From Fasciolopsis buskii (lineage: Eukaryota; Platyhelminthes; Trematoda; Plagiorchiida; Fasciolidae), in assembly GCA_008360955.1 (NCBI GenBank), contig LUCM01001813.1, forward strand, positions 62,001 through 126,000: a stretch of 64,000 nucleotides of DNA. Direction: 5' to 3'. The translations under genes and the position numbers were made by a program. This document shows, piece after piece, positions 35,754 through 48,517 of the stretch. Positions within the stretch are counted from its first letter, which is position 1; each line of letters starts with the position of its first letter. The notes under the pieces were generated by a model. That model saw only the letters and a list, made by a program, of their open reading frames with translations. It ran no database searches and was not told where the DNA came from.

Positions 35754-36204
35754 CTTGAGGTACTTGCATGATACCAACCGTTAGTCCGGCTATTAGGTCG
35801 CTCAGCAACCAGTTTTTTACATCGTATTTTCGCATAATTCCAATAAAGGGGAAGAAGCCAAGTAACCAACTTCCAAATGCGTGCGCATGACGAGCGCAAA
35901 GACTGGGTTTATTGGGCTGAACACTCGGGCCGTCCTCGGGACTGGCATCGTCAGTGGCATATTGATCATCCCGAATTCCGGTTGATTCCACTGTGCTATT
36001 TCTGGTTACAATAGACTTCAGGCAATCTGGAACCAAAAACTGGGCGGCACTGCCTGCTAGTTTGCGTGCTTTTGCACGAAATGTTAGCGGCCCCGTTGGA
36101 TTATATCGGCCAGTCAATTCTTGCAGCTTTTGTTGTGTCAACACCGGACGATTAATTTGAATGGATGTCACCAATGGCTCGTGCGACTCAGAAGACTCGG
36201 ACAT
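35754..36204 (-). CDS. SLC26 anion transporter, first coding exon
   Basis: The ATG is at 36204. An in-frame TGA lies two codons upstream (TGA GCA ACA ATG) and A is at position -3, so this start is firm. The exon encodes 150 residues plus one base: a long hydrophilic N-terminus (MSESSESHEPLVTSIQ, acidic stretch near residues 85-95), then GFFPFIGIMRKYDVKNWL and SDLIAGLTVGIMQVPQ. The last part is the first membrane helix with the family motif D-x-x-A-G-x-T-V-G-x-M-x-V-P-Q-G. The donor is CAAG/gtgagc, phase 1. It joins to 26331-26441 across a 9.3 kb intron. Role: electroneutral or electrogenic anion exchange at the cell surface; substrate and SLC26 subtype cannot be told from these exons. Confidence 0.95.
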
Positions 36205-39200
36205 TGTTGCTCAGACGACCGACCGTATTCCCACTTGAAGTCCACGAATGAAATCCGACAAGTAAAGGGGAAATAACTGTTAATCTAACAACAATGGGTG
36301 CTTCGTTGGATTAACACAGTTTTGAATGCTTTTGTACTAAACTGTAGAGGGGTTAGTTACTTGGTCAGGTTTATTTTTATCTATTTCCACTTTATTGATT
36401 TTCACGCTTTAGTAAACTCATTCAGACTCTAATGCATCTAACAGAGTTGTGAAGGAATAAGTGGGTAGCCAGTTTTCGGAAAAGAAAACCACTGATTCTA
36501 CGAGGAATTTTGTCAGAGTGTCTCTATGTTTTCTGAAACAAAATTATTGATAAACGTGTATTGTGTATGTTGTTCCTTTGCGGGAAAGATAAAATCGGGG
36601 AGATATTATCTGCCCGCTAGTCAGAAATAGCTACCCGTAATGGTCACAGTCCCTACACGCCCGGGATTTCCTAAACACGTCTAGCTGATTTCAAGAAGAC
36701 TGAATTTGCGAATTAATCAGGAACTTGATTCTTTTCTCAAGAACAAACATCAAATCCGCTTTGTAAGCTTCGTGTAATAATTTGCTAACAAATGAAGGCA
36801 TGGACAAATATTTGCCGAAATCCTTGTGACTCTACTTGTCATAGTCGAGAATGATAAAGTTCGTCCATATCGAAATAAACTGGTTGGTTGAGAATACGAA
36901 ATGCAACGTGTTGTTAAATTAGAACCCACAAGATAGCCTTGGGTGCGTACGATCAACCGAAAGAGATCACGTGAATGGCACTGAATGTTCGTTGCGATGG
37001 TGTGCTGGAGCGAATTTTCTGTAAATCGGATCACCACACGGGCATCAAGATCACCCTTTGTAAGTGTCCGCACGTTAGAACTTTGTCAATTTGCCTTAGC
37101 AAGTTTGACTAGTAACATGTGATCATTATCGGATTTTTTGGTACTCGTCAGTTTAGGCGAAATTGTCTCCTTTAGAGTGGTTAGAACGAAGAACAATCGA
37201 TCATTTATGACAACTGTTGATCAACATGTTTCGAAAAATATTACCAAAACAAAAGCCAACGTATACGAAGGTGGAACACACAACACTGTTGTCTAAGAAT
37301 CAATTAGATACCAATTAGACATCTATCTCTAACGGTAAGCTTTGGCCACGTCAATAAACACGAAATCGGAACTTGAGTTTTTCATAAAATTTATGTCAAC
37401 AGAAGAAAATGGATCCTGGGATTATAAGGGAAGTCGGTCGGACAAAATGTTAGTTTGACATCTCTGGTTAAAGGAGATAAATTACTTAAGCGTGAAACCC
37501 AAAACTAAATCATAGATAAACACTGTTAACGAGACAGGCGGTCGCTCGCCAGTCCGAATTGGGCACATTGATGCGTTCAAAAAAGAAGCATACAAAATAA
37601 ATTTGTAAGGTTGACTGCACATGAAATGTTAGTTCACAAAACACACACAATAGGCTGAAATAGTTGACCGTCGGACAGCGAAGTTGTGTCCAGTGTACTC
37701 GAAAAAGTTAGAGCAAAGAAACGAAAGATTTGTGAACACGTGAGATCTTTTGGTTGGTCCATTTTAGGTATCCTTATGACCGAAATCTGCGCCACAAGAA
37801 AATGCTAATGACTGAACTTGTTTGAAGTGTACGGACTGATCAATTGGCTGTTCTGAAAGGTTTTCGAGTGATGGTACTTTAATCGGAAGGAAAATCCAGA
37901 ACTAAGGGCCGGATGGGTGCTTTGGACGTATTATTTTGCATACAGAATGGTTACGAAATTAATGCATGACCTTGCAAACATAGGGCCCATATGAACAGTA
38001 AGCGAACTAGAAGAATCAACGTTTGTACATCTGTGAACATACCTAAAACGAAGCATGTGACTGTCTGAATCAGCTCTCTTTCGTTAGCTCTATTACGAAG
38101 GTCATATTGTATCATACAAAAAGGATGCGAAAAACGGCATCATTTCATCATTCTCTTTACGAACGGGGTCATTAAGAGGGCGTCAAACATCAGGAAGGAA
38201 GTGAAGTTAAGTATCACTTGCACAAACTTGATATTCGTTTACAGGGATTGTGTTACCAGTACGAAAGTATTGCGTTTCAGTTGGACGTATAAGCTAGGGA
38301 AGCAAGAAGAGCCACTTGAGGATGGATAGTGCTTAACAAAGAGTCAACGGTTTTAAGATGAACACGATGATTGTTCTCAGCTTTTCGGGACCTGTTTAAA
38401 GGAACCTAACATTTAAAATTTTGTTATATACTTTCGTCGTTTCCAATTACAACAAATTAACACATTCACATATGGGACGCCGCTTTACTTTTTGCTATTC
38501 ACGCATAAACAGTATGAGTAATTCCTGAGGACTGAGCCCGACTAACACGCGTGGCTTGTTGATGAGTTTATCGTGTTAAAAGTTGAGCATGCTCCAAATT
38601 CCTTTGGTTACCCTCATGGATGTTAGCAACGTACCGATAAAGAAGTCGGCTACTCGGTCTGGGGCCTCTCGAACTGCTTTCAAAAGACCGCGCGTCCCAG
38701 TAACCTATGATGAGAAAGTACTTATTACCTTATCCGGGAGGACATGTTTTTACCAACCTACGAGGATGAAGGCGAATGCCCGGCTCTCCTCACCGGGATT
38801 ACTGATAATTGGTAATCAGTCTGGAGGACAGGACTAAATCCTGATTCCAAAACAGCTACGGACGGTTTACAAAGGACACGGCTTTGACTCACCAGCATCC
38901 ATGACGAAGGGTGTACTGGGTTCCCAAGATGTACTGCCCCATCCGAAGGAGTTATTAATTGAGCAGTTAATCACCGAAATCCAGCGAGTTACCAGATTCT
39001 TGGGTTGTTTTTCTGTCTTGAAGGTTAGTCATTTTGGCCTATCATAAGCATAAGAACTGTCTTCCTTTTCTCATTTTTCGTGGCTATTTCACATCATCCT
39101 CGCGGCTTCCATGACAAATGGTCTGCACACAGAGTTATGCAATATATATATATAAACACATATATACATGTGCGTATATATATACCGGTAGGCATCTGCT

Positions 39201-39860
39201 ACGTCCGGGTGGTTATAGATTACCGGATATCCATAGTTGTACCGCGATATGCTCATCATACCTTGGACAGTTTATCCAGATGGCCGTCCACTCAGTATCT
39301 TCTGAAATTCGCACAACTAGGTAACTTTTCAGTGGTTCTGTGAAACTATCGCATTGTAATGAAAGATATTCTCCCGGAGTATCGCTGTAATCATTTTGTA
39401 AAGTAGACGGAAAATCAGTATGTCACACTGAGGTGTTTATAAATTTTGCCAAGTAAGCACTCATTGCGGTAAGTGTTATGACATTTGGAAAGGTTTTGAC
39501 ATTGTGGACCAGAATATACAAATCGGGTGGATAGTAAAGTTCACTCTCTGGTTGGTGCATTTCTCGACCTGTAACTCAGTGTGCCAGTCCGCCTTGCGAG
39601 CAAACGTATTCAAAGAGCCACTGACGAAAAAACCGCGAAACTCAAAGTCATTACATGGGGGTGAAAACCATACGCGTTTGTATAAGGAGCAGTGCATTTA
39701 ACAGTCTCGGAAACACTTCTCTCTTATAACTATCAATAGCATCATGAGACTTTGTTAGGTTATGCCAACCGAAAATTTCTGCGGGGTTCTGCTCGTGACC
39801 TTCAAAGAGGTGACAACACCAATCGTCGTCCATAAATTCACAGCCCCCTATACCATGTGC
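36205..39860. other. 5' flank of SLC26, largely featureless
   Basis: The promoter of SLC26 should lie in the first part, but I see no clear TATA or initiator. An AT-rich run (TATATATATATAAACAC and TATATATATACC) is at 39139-39190. Frames at 36750-37073 minus and 38583-38837 plus have no motif. Confidence 0.4.
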
Positions 39861-39869
39861 AGTTCACTT

Positions 39870-42250
39870 CAATTCAGTTTGGAGAGACATTAACACTTAG
39901 TAGCTTACACCTACTTTCTGAGTTGCTCAAAAAACTCTCCCATCATATTCTACTGGTACTACGGAGATAAAGGTGTCCAAACACCAAAAGTCGTCACATG
40001 TCTTTCGGAGCCGTAGAGCAATACCGACCCTAATGTTGCTGTGTTACTCAACGTTTCCTCAATAACCAGATGTCACGTCGACACCACAGATGCCTCAGAT
40101 TAGCAAATACCAATCGAGCCTTCTGCATGCACGAAGATATTTCTTTCGATACTCGACCAGGTGAAGTATAACTGCCCAAGTAGTTGAATCTGTCCACCTC
40201 GTCTAGTTGATCCTCTGAAAGAACAAGGTTCGGCTTTCAGCCAGTCCAGTCCTTCAACTACATTTTACACCTAGAAGGTGCAAAAAGCACCCAAAATATA
40301 CACTACCGTTCAGAGGATCGAGAGAAATCTGCAACTTACTCGGGTCCCCAATCAGTAGTAAAACTAAGGCCGCATATCCCAAGTCAAACAGCTTCAAATC
40401 TGTGCAAGTATCAACCTCACTGTTTTTTATGAACATTCCAATGAAAAAGTTGAAAAGAAAAGGTGAATTCGGATGAAATATTGGTGTAAGCACGAAATCG
40501 GTTTCGGCTGTTTGAAATCAGAAATTGGATAAGTGAAATGAATTTCTCTGGCATACCCTCCAATGAGAGGCAGCACGATCGACTGAGCCGAACGCGGCTT
40601 TCAAACCAAAAATGATAGAAATCGTGGGTCTACGGATGATGAGCCTATTTTCTAAGATCTGTCACAAAATAGCAATCTGGTCAATAGAACTCCGATCGGG
40701 ACTGAAATTGGTCTGATTCTCATCCATACACCGTATGCGAGTACGGGATAATCGGCAGATAATAATGCGAGCAAGCAATGCGTACTAAACTAGTTCCTCT
40801 GTGGTTTTCATATAAGGATATACTAACTCGCCCGTAAATCAGCACGATCACCGAATAATTTTTCGTGCCAGCTTGATACTCTGAGTTTTGTCAATTCTTC
40901 GTCACCTTCTTTGAAGAGGGATGGCAACAGTCATTCTAGTCCATCTCCTTTATGTCTTTTAAGAAAGCCTATCGCACTCATCACCTCCATTTCAGACGGA
41001 AGGCTGGTATCCACCTGGATTGGTTAACTTGCAGGCATAACTGGAAGGCCCAATATGGCTAAGGGCTAATTAAACTGCGCCCTAAATCGTTCTGCCCAAC
41101 ACGCCAGCCGGCGGTCATGAGAGTGAATCGGTGTGCTGGCGGATTCCTAAATCACTTCGCTTACACTCGGCTTTCGTGAACTAGTATTTCTAATCAATAG
41201 GTAAAGGTTGGGACTACTTCCGATAGCCATAGTCTCTTCCATTTCCCTACACTTTCCTACCCACCGCTGCTCTCGGTCATTCCTCAAACTCATGATAAGT
41301 TGACGTCTCAGGAATCTACGCGCTTCATTGTGTTGCTTCCAAATGATCAAATCTGCAAGCATCTAACAGCGCAACTAGAGTCGAAGATATTCATCATTTC
41401 TGGGGTTTCTGTGCCAAGGAGTTCCTCTAGGTAGTTGCCGCGGAGTGCACAGCTTCTTTGATCTTCGCCCAGTATTCCCTCGGATCCGGGTCATTTTGTT
41501 GAAACGACGACTGCATTGGTAGCTCCAGTTGGAATTGTAGTCGGTGCCTATCGTCCAGAATCAGTTATGCAGAACTAGTGGCTTTTGTGCTGATGTAACG
41601 ATAAACTGGGAGCAAATAAAAGCAAGTTCGGACCAAAGCATGGTCTGGGTCCACAAGTATGGACCAGAATGACCGACAGTCCCCGACTGATCCACGCCAT
41701 CGTTGATCGATGGCAACGTGATCGATGGCAACGTGATCGATTTGAGTACAAGGCTGTGAAGGCGAATGCGGGCGCCAGGTGAACCGATGTCCCTTATTTG
41801 ACAAAAATTGTTCGCCAGAAACAACCTTTGGTCAGAAAAAAACCTGGGTGAGACGATCATTATTGTCGGCCCGATCGACTGGGACAAAAAACTGACCTCT
41901 GATGTGATGTTCTGTCTGCGCTAAGTACCTAATTTGGACGTTAAAATCACCACCAACGACCACAAGGATCGTCAAAAGCACAATACGGAGTGACCGGGAT
42001 AATTTCCAGTAGAACCTGTTTTGGGCTTCAGGGGAGCCACAGTCAGTGGGCGCATACACATAAACGACGAACGAACAAAGACGCATCAACTGACCGCTAC
42101 TGACACGTACAGAACCGTTAAACCGAACTGCACATAAATGGCTGTTGAATGGGATCCGGTCTGGCAGTGCACGGTCCGTTCGAGTGCTCAGATCAATCCC
42201 GACATCAGCCTGACCACGAGGGCTCGAAGCCGGATCGCCGGACACGAGAA
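39870..42250 (-). mobile_element. RTE (SR2-like) LINE, near full coding extent, inactivated
   Basis: On the minus strand the endonuclease runs from 42245: LCAVRFNGSV, FVVYVYAPTDCGSPEAQ, VVVGGDFNVQ, RYLAQTEHHIRGQF, then in other frames TWRPHSPSQPCTQIDHVAI and DHALVRTCF. The linker is at 41362: EARRFLRRQLIMSLRNDREQ. RT traces are GMPEKF near 40.55 kb, then 40254-40493 with SPFLFNFFIGMF and DLGYAALVLLLIGD, where YAAL (40365-40376) stands for the catalytic YADD. A decayed S-V-L-L-Y-G-S-E-like piece is near 40.0 kb. Frameshifts and stops are abundant. The domain order and wording are those of trematode RTE elements. Confidence 0.88.
41700..41745. repeat. 15 bp tandem duplication inside the RTE endonuclease
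   Basis: CGTGATCGATGGCAA is repeated in tandem (about 2.7 units), duplicating the five residues IDHVA-like of the conserved Q-I-D-H-V-A-I motif. Confidence 0.8.
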
Positions 42251-45165
42251 GAGTAAAGCAACAGAATGAATTTCATCTGGGCTAGGAAGAGTGATTACGG
42301 AAGTCGGATCAAGTATGCTCGTTTCGGAGACACAGTATACGTGTATTTTGAAAGTTTTAATAGTTCTATCTAAGGGAACTTGTTACCCCATTTGGGGAGG
42401 CATCAAAGTGAAGTGAACGCTTGGGTATAGGCAATGACCGAGAACTATTTCTTCCATTTCCCATAATGCTGCCTTCTGATAAATCCTTGGAGCCGCAGCT
42501 CTTTGTGGAAAATTGCGTGGTCCCCACAGCGAAGAACGAAAATTAGAAGCGTCTTTCGAAGAACAGATGCTAATGATATTCAAGCTATCGGTGCGATGCG
42601 TGTCTCACTAGATTTGGTCTGATTTGAACCAAGTGTTTTACGGAAAAGCACTTCCTTCAGTGCTTGCTTGTCGTGAACACAATACCAGTCACGTGATTTT
42701 ATCAAACTAGCTTCTGTTCTATAGTTTTGTTGTCAATGTCGCTTACTCCAGCGGCTTCGATCGGTCTTCTTGACTCACCTTTTGTGCCACCCCGTTCGAC
42801 TGAACGAGAAAGATCAAAATGGCCCTTGGTATTTCAACACGGCTGTTCGCCTTGTTTGCCACAAGCAAGCGGTGTGTGTAGGGGCACACGGGTAGCCCTC
42901 TATCTCTCGAGCTCACTGTGTCGTCTTAGATTTTCACTTAGAGCACCGCCCCGTTCGCCTGTGAGCTTGTCACAAATCAGATCAGCTTTCCGTGTTCCAT
43001 TCTGCCTCCGAGTTTGCAGTCGGTCATGCCCTTAGCTCGTGCCTCACTAACCTGAGTCCAAGTGGGCTTGTAAGAAAATCCTGTTTCCCAGACTTAATTG
43101 TCACATGACTCACCGAACCGAAACAGAGGGGCTTTGCAATTTTAGCAACAGTTCGTAGCCTCACTCTACAATTAGGCCTTAATTCACTCTTCAGGACATT
43201 TCTCCCTTCTTTGGGTTATTAAACAGCAGAAGGTTTTGGCATGGAGCGGGGCTTTGGGTGAATACCCGCGGTTCCCGTATTTGAACCTGCTCTTGTTGTA
43301 TAGATTCATAACTATGTACACTAGACAAACACTATAATCTAGCGGTTGATTCACTGGATTTAGATCTCAAAATTCGGTTTAGCTAGCCCATTAAAGCTAT
43401 TAGAAAATGGCCGTTTCATTTACAGAACTTAAATGTGGGACACACGGGGTATATGAAGGCATCCGATAAACGTGCACATATTGTTCGGAATTGTTGAGGT
43501 AGAGACAAAATAAGAGTTGTTAATTAAACTAGACTTAGTAGTGACCTTCAGTTATGTTAATGAAACTGCTGATCATCGTGGGTGTCGATGCATGACTGAA
43601 TAAGTGTAAGAATAAAAGCTTGACGTACTTTTAGCATAGTGGAATCACAGAGTATAGCGCACATTTTATCAACCTTTTTCTAGTGTGATTTCTATGAGTC
43701 ACTGACTCAAAATACTTCCGTGGTTGTGGTAAGCACGGGCTTTGGAACCGGCGAACTAACCATAACAATAAAGCTTACCGTGTTAATAACAGTCGGTATA
43801 CCGAAGAGCACAATCGTTGAAAGTTTGTGACTCACGGTGAGAATAGATTGGCAGTGTAAAAAGCAGCCAAGAAAGTGGAAATGAAGCAGAAGTATTGAAC
43901 TTTGGAACTACTTGAATGGTAATAGGTTCCAAAGACCCGAAGCTCGAACGGAGGGTTAAGCAGTTCCGGGCACCGACAGGTCTGAAATAGATGCATCACC
44001 GATTAGTAACAGCTCTAACTCGACAGCGTAAATGGTGCAAGCAAGCAGAGGGAGAAGTCTCACGGCGCAGAAGTAACAATGTATTGATCGTCTGTCATCA
44101 AGGTTGATAGAATCCCTCGTAAATCTGTCCTCAGTTATCGACGTGCATTTAAACAGTATTCTTGATCTCCCGAATGACTTTCTTCAAGATTCTCTTTGTA
44201 TTCCACGTATTGAAAAGCCTGATGGTGAAAGGGAACAGAAAAGGATTAGGAGGCGGTTAGTTTGAGGACTCTATAACGATTTCGTTCTCGTTGGCGGCAG
44301 AATAACGATTTTGGTTTCGCTTGGCCGTCATGAACCGATGCACGTAACTATCCAGTGCACGCTACTGTGTTTGTTGCACTAAAACGGAAACAGTAACGAC
44401 AGACCAGTTACTGTAAAGATAGGGTTGAACAGATCCAAAATATAGGTTAATATTTTCAATGTGCCTCGTAAAAACCATTTCGGTAATCTGTCCAAACTTA
44501 TTAGATGCTTTCGGTCGCCCGATACTTTCAGCAAGAATCTTCTGTATACCATGTAGCCAAATGTTAGTCGTGATCAGACCGAGATTGGAAGTGAATTCAA
44601 ATATTGATATAATGCTATTAACTGTCGGGTTGGGTCTTGATGTTTGTTTTTGGAACGAATACTTTGCAGTTGAATTCTATTTAACAAGATATGGTTAAAT
44701 TAAAATGTCTGGTCACACTTTTTATCAGCATCGTCTGTTGCTGAATCTTCCTGTTGGATTGGGTCCGCGTGAGAGCAGTATTTAGCAATCAACAATGTGG
44801 ATAGTGTATCGGAAAAGTTCGACTGAAAGCAAGTGAGCGGGATATATGTGCAACCAATATTATTTTTTAATTTGCAAGCTGACAGTTGACAGATAAAACG
44901 TGATGAAGTGAATCGTAAGTGACATTCTAGATGTGGCATTCCTCCCACCTCAGTGCCATTCGAATCACGGTGGCTAGCTTGTTCCTAAAAGCTCAAGCTC
45001 ATAGCTGTTTATTTATTTAAACCAGAGCAGTATTAAGCTGTCGCCAAATTTAGAGGAATCATTATACAGATTCCCAAGAGATTATTAATTTTATGAATGC
45101 AAAATAATGACTTTATTTTCAGTCATTCCAGGGGCAGCATGCCACAGACGTTTTAGGCTGCCATT
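42251..45165. other. Intergenic or intronic stretch without recognised gene
   Basis: A GC-rich open frame at 42727-43035 plus (rich in R, S, P, L) looks compositional. Frames at 44459-44698 plus and 44700-44948 minus lack motifs. No SINE head or RT motif seen. Confidence 0.4.
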
Positions 45166-45525
45166 TTTTGCAAGAGTCTCTTAGTGACTACTTCGTGGTT
45201 ATCAGTAATAACAGTACTAACAGTGAAAATCCATTTTCTGTCCGTTCTAATTTCAATTCAGGCCACATCTTTCAATCTTCAGTGTGTGATGCTTGTGAAA
45301 AGCGACATGCAGAATTTGGCTTAGAACAAATAATCCGTGTGCCAAAATTTTCGCACCATTCTCGTGCAGGTCGATATGTCTTTTAAAACCTTTGTCGAAG
45401 ATCTGCATGGTTTCATCGAGAACGTTGCCTTCGACCTCATCGAACTGCCGCCGACTGAATGCACAGGTACCCCAACTGAAGTAGCTGCCCGTATTAGTAG
45501 TGTCCGCCTCGGGTTTCATTTATGA
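45166..45525 (+). CDS. Putative coding segment of unknown family
   Basis: Two plus-strand frames follow each other. The first begins after a TTTTTTGCAAG acceptor and reads SLSDYFVVISNNSTNSENPF, then CDACEKRHAEFGLEQIIR. The second begins after TTCGCACCATTCTCGTGCAG and reads VDMSFKTFVEDLHGFIENVA, then FDLIELPPTECTG and on to a stop at 45525. A 31-base intron (GTGCCAAAA to CGTGCAG) would join them in phase 0. Such tiny introns exist in flatworms, but this is conjecture. A competing 88-codon minus frame (45253-45519) is also open. No family recognised. Confidence 0.25.
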
Positions 45526-46769
45526 AGTGGTTGCCAGGAGACTACCGGATCTCGTTTTTCAACGATCGCATATTTCAGGACAGGATTTATCAAAGTTTCT
45601 GCTCAAAGCGATACTACGATGCGCGGCAAATTCATCAGTAAGTAAAGTAGAGACCCCACAAGTCGCTTGTGTTGTATTCAGAAAAAAGATCAGGCCGTAT
45701 GCTTTTATTGATTAATAAGCGTGTTATTAGCTGACGAAATGCACGTACTGGGCTTACTGGACAAATTATCGCATTGGGCATTCGAAAAGTCGAAAGGTCA
45801 TTGGCTGTATACATGAGGCCAATTGATTGACCGATTTCACGTGCTGGCTTTTCACGTATGCAGGACTTCTGTCTACAAGATTGAACCGATTGTCAGTGCA
45901 TGATTAGATAAAACTTATGTGCTCAGCAGACGTGGGGATGTAAAAAACAGAATGGTACGGACTCTAATATTCATAGAACGATGGAGAAGACACACGGAGA
46001 AAACGTCCGTGCACCCGACGTATGATCTGGCTTTTAGTGCAACTTAATTGGCTTATGAGTTTAGTGAGGGAGAATGGTCTATAATTGGTAGGGCCCACGG
46101 GGGAAGAGTGGACCGACATCTTCAACCGTGAGACCTGGTCTGGCATGGAATTGCATAAGTTAGATTTGGTAGAGAGTCGATTGACAGCGAGTGCGTTCTA
46201 CATGCCTTCAGTACACGAGGTGATCAGATGACAATAAGGTAATTCGAATGAGTTTCTAAATTTCACCATAACCTTATAGAGATTGCACTCAGATTGCCAG
46301 ATGCCAGATGGATTCCCTTAAGCAGTTAAGGTGGAAGCAAGACAAAATAAGAATAATTCATTTCCTCGGTTCATTTTTGTTTAATAACACGTTAGAGTAG
46401 TTTATCCGAACTTTGAGGGTCATATACGGGAATAAAATGCGTCATTTTTGATCAACGGAGAGAAAACCAACAGTTGGCTGATTATAAGCAACCAGTCGTT
46501 TTCAAACAAAAGTCAGTGTTTGTTTACGGGCCAATCACGTTTTATAATTAAAACTAAGAAACGTTAACAAATATTTAGTTAATTTTGGTTTCTTTTGAAC
46601 ATTTGCAAGCTTTTTGTGAAACACTATCGAGAATACTAATCTTGAAGTCTTTGTGTATTGGATCGTCCCCAAAACGTTACTGGCAATAATAGTAGTTTCC
46701 ATTTGGTTTTACACAGTTACATCCAATAATCTTGGTCGTTTCAATTCCTTGAAAATTACCACTGAGCAC
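45526..46769. other. Stretch without recognised features
   Basis: Only short frames and AT-rich DNA; nothing recognised. Confidence 0.4.
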
Positions 46770-47015
46770 ATTGGGAAAACACAAGTTGGCGAACAAGCTC
46801 GTTTTCAGTGATTCTTACTCATGTCATTACATCACTATATATATCTTGACAACAAAACAATTAACACCACAAATCCCTTCCCCACCCATATTTGTAAATG
46901 ACTAATCCAATCCTTCCTATAGTGAAAATATTTTGTCAAGATATATATAGTGATGTAATGGCATGAGTACGAATCACTGAAAACGAGCTTGTTCGCCAAC
47001 TTGTGTTTTCTCAAT
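46770..47015. mobile_element. Fold-back (MITE-like) element
   Basis: Two 83-base arms, 46770-46852 and 46933-47015, are reverse complements with only 3 mismatches, separated by an 80-base loop. The arms contain CAAGTTGGCGAACAAGCTCG, TTTTCAGTGATTC and ATATATATCTTGACAA. Single, diverged copies of the outer half of the arm occur at 32505, 34563, 58140 and 60411. No transposase is present. It could be a non-autonomous fold-back element or two head-to-head copies of the PLE-linked repeat. Confidence 0.85.
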
Positions 47016-48295
47016 CTTGGTCGTATTTCGATGTAAAAAGTCATGAATAGGCTTGATTGGTACTTTGCTATGATATCCAAAAAGGAGTGGGGGTGAAGTG
47101 TAGAGGAGGGATGAGGAGTCCACGAAAAACGAACAGGTATTGACCAAACAACTTCACTAGGAACGGGCAACTGATTTTTTGTTAACTTGTTGTGGTTTTG
47201 CTAGGATCCTAACTGAATTTGACAATACTTTGCATTGGACCACATACTCTGCAACGATAACCTTTTGATAAGTCTTTGAGAGAGGATACATCCCTGGAAC
47301 CCATTGTTTATTTGTTTAATTAATTAATTTTTGAATAGCCTCTTTTTTAAATTTCTGAACACTAGCTTCATAACCTAATTCGGCTCAACTATTCTTATTA
47401 AGAACTAATTATTAATGATTCTTCCCAGATAATTCGTCCTAGCGTGCCAGCATCAAACCTGCTATCGGAAATCTTCGAAGCACTGTGCGTCGAATAACGG
47501 AACATTTGATAGTCACATTAGATTTCCTGCTAGTGTAAACTATTTATTCTAGCTTCTGTCATGGTCGAAAATTTTCAGATCATCTAACCACGTTTCTTTG
47601 GGATAGCTGATTCTTGTTGATAATCACAAACGAAATTACATGGGGTTCGAGATATCTGTGCGGCAAAGCAAAACAGTGACCAGAATCGTGCATCGAAAAA
47701 GTCGACTTACATTTAGCAAGTACTTTTCATCCATCCAGACGAATCTAGATAAACGACATATGGGAATACATATTTATACCTGTGGTCATCCGGCTTTTTT
47801 GTCTGGAATTTTTAACTGTGATCATTGAGTTCTGAACTTCAACCTATCACGTTTCCCAGCTCGATCAGAGTTGGTAGTAGGAGGGAATTTTGATTCGCTC
47901 TCATCGTGTGTGTATTCTTCCTAGTTTGAACAGTTAACGTTTCGTACATTTCATCCAGTCCATATTATCGTTCCTTTGCAAACTGGTTAACTTACAACTT
48001 GTTAGTAGCGTGATTCTTGTGGCTAAAGGTATTGCAGAGTTTCGACCGTAAATGGGGATGCATATAACTCGTTTTTTGGAATAAAGGGTGCTTTCTGATT
48101 AGTTCTTAAGTTTTTCACGGTGCTTTTTGCTGATACTTAAAATTCTGTTTATTGTTTAAACGTCCATTCGGTTTGCAATGATTGTATCTTGCTGTCAACG
48201 GTTTATTTTACTGACCTTAATCTGAACCATTATTGAACTGCCACACCGTTCAAATTATCGACGAATGTTGCTTATCGAACGTAGTTCAGTCAAGC
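47016..48295. other. Stretch without recognised features
   Basis: AT-rich with short frames only. The first ~20 bases (CTTGGTCGTATTTCG) resemble CTTGGTCGTTTCAATTCC at 46733, left of the fold-back element. Confidence 0.4.
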
Positions 48296-48517
48296 CATGC
48301 AAATGTATGTTACCACTTCTTGCTAAACGTTGCTGGAGCCGTGCTTCAATGGTATTACGTCCAAAGTCCTTGGTATTCTGAACTAATTCTGGGACGTCAG
48401 ATAAATATGAACCATTTGGAATGGTTAAAAATCCGGCAATTTGCGGAACTACGTGCCCGTGTTATTCGATTAGATCTTCACTTGCGGTTGCCTACAATGA
48501 CGAATCAAAGTGTCTGA
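48296..48517 (+). CDS. Putative terminal exon of unknown family
   Basis: After a plausible acceptor (TTATCGAACGTAGTTCAG, ending near 48292) an open frame reads SSHANVCYHFLLNVAGAVLQ, then WYYVQSPWYSELILGRQ, NHLEWLKIRQFAELRARVIR and LDLHLRLPTMTNQSV before TGA at 48517. The mix of aromatic and charged residues looks coding. I do not recognise the family and did not find a partner exon or a nearby polyadenylation signal. Confidence 0.3.
   Translation, partial: HANVCYHFLLNVAGAVLQWYYVQSPWYSELILGRQINMNHLEWLKIRQFAELRARVIRLDLHLRLPTMTNQSV

Noticed and set aside
42727..43035. 102-codon GC-rich plus frame
   Set aside because: Composition-driven (R, S, P, L), with an equally open-looking opposite strand broken by only two stops, and no motif.
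46835..47170. 111-codon minus frame
   Set aside because: It is an open reading through the fold-back hairpin, not a gene.
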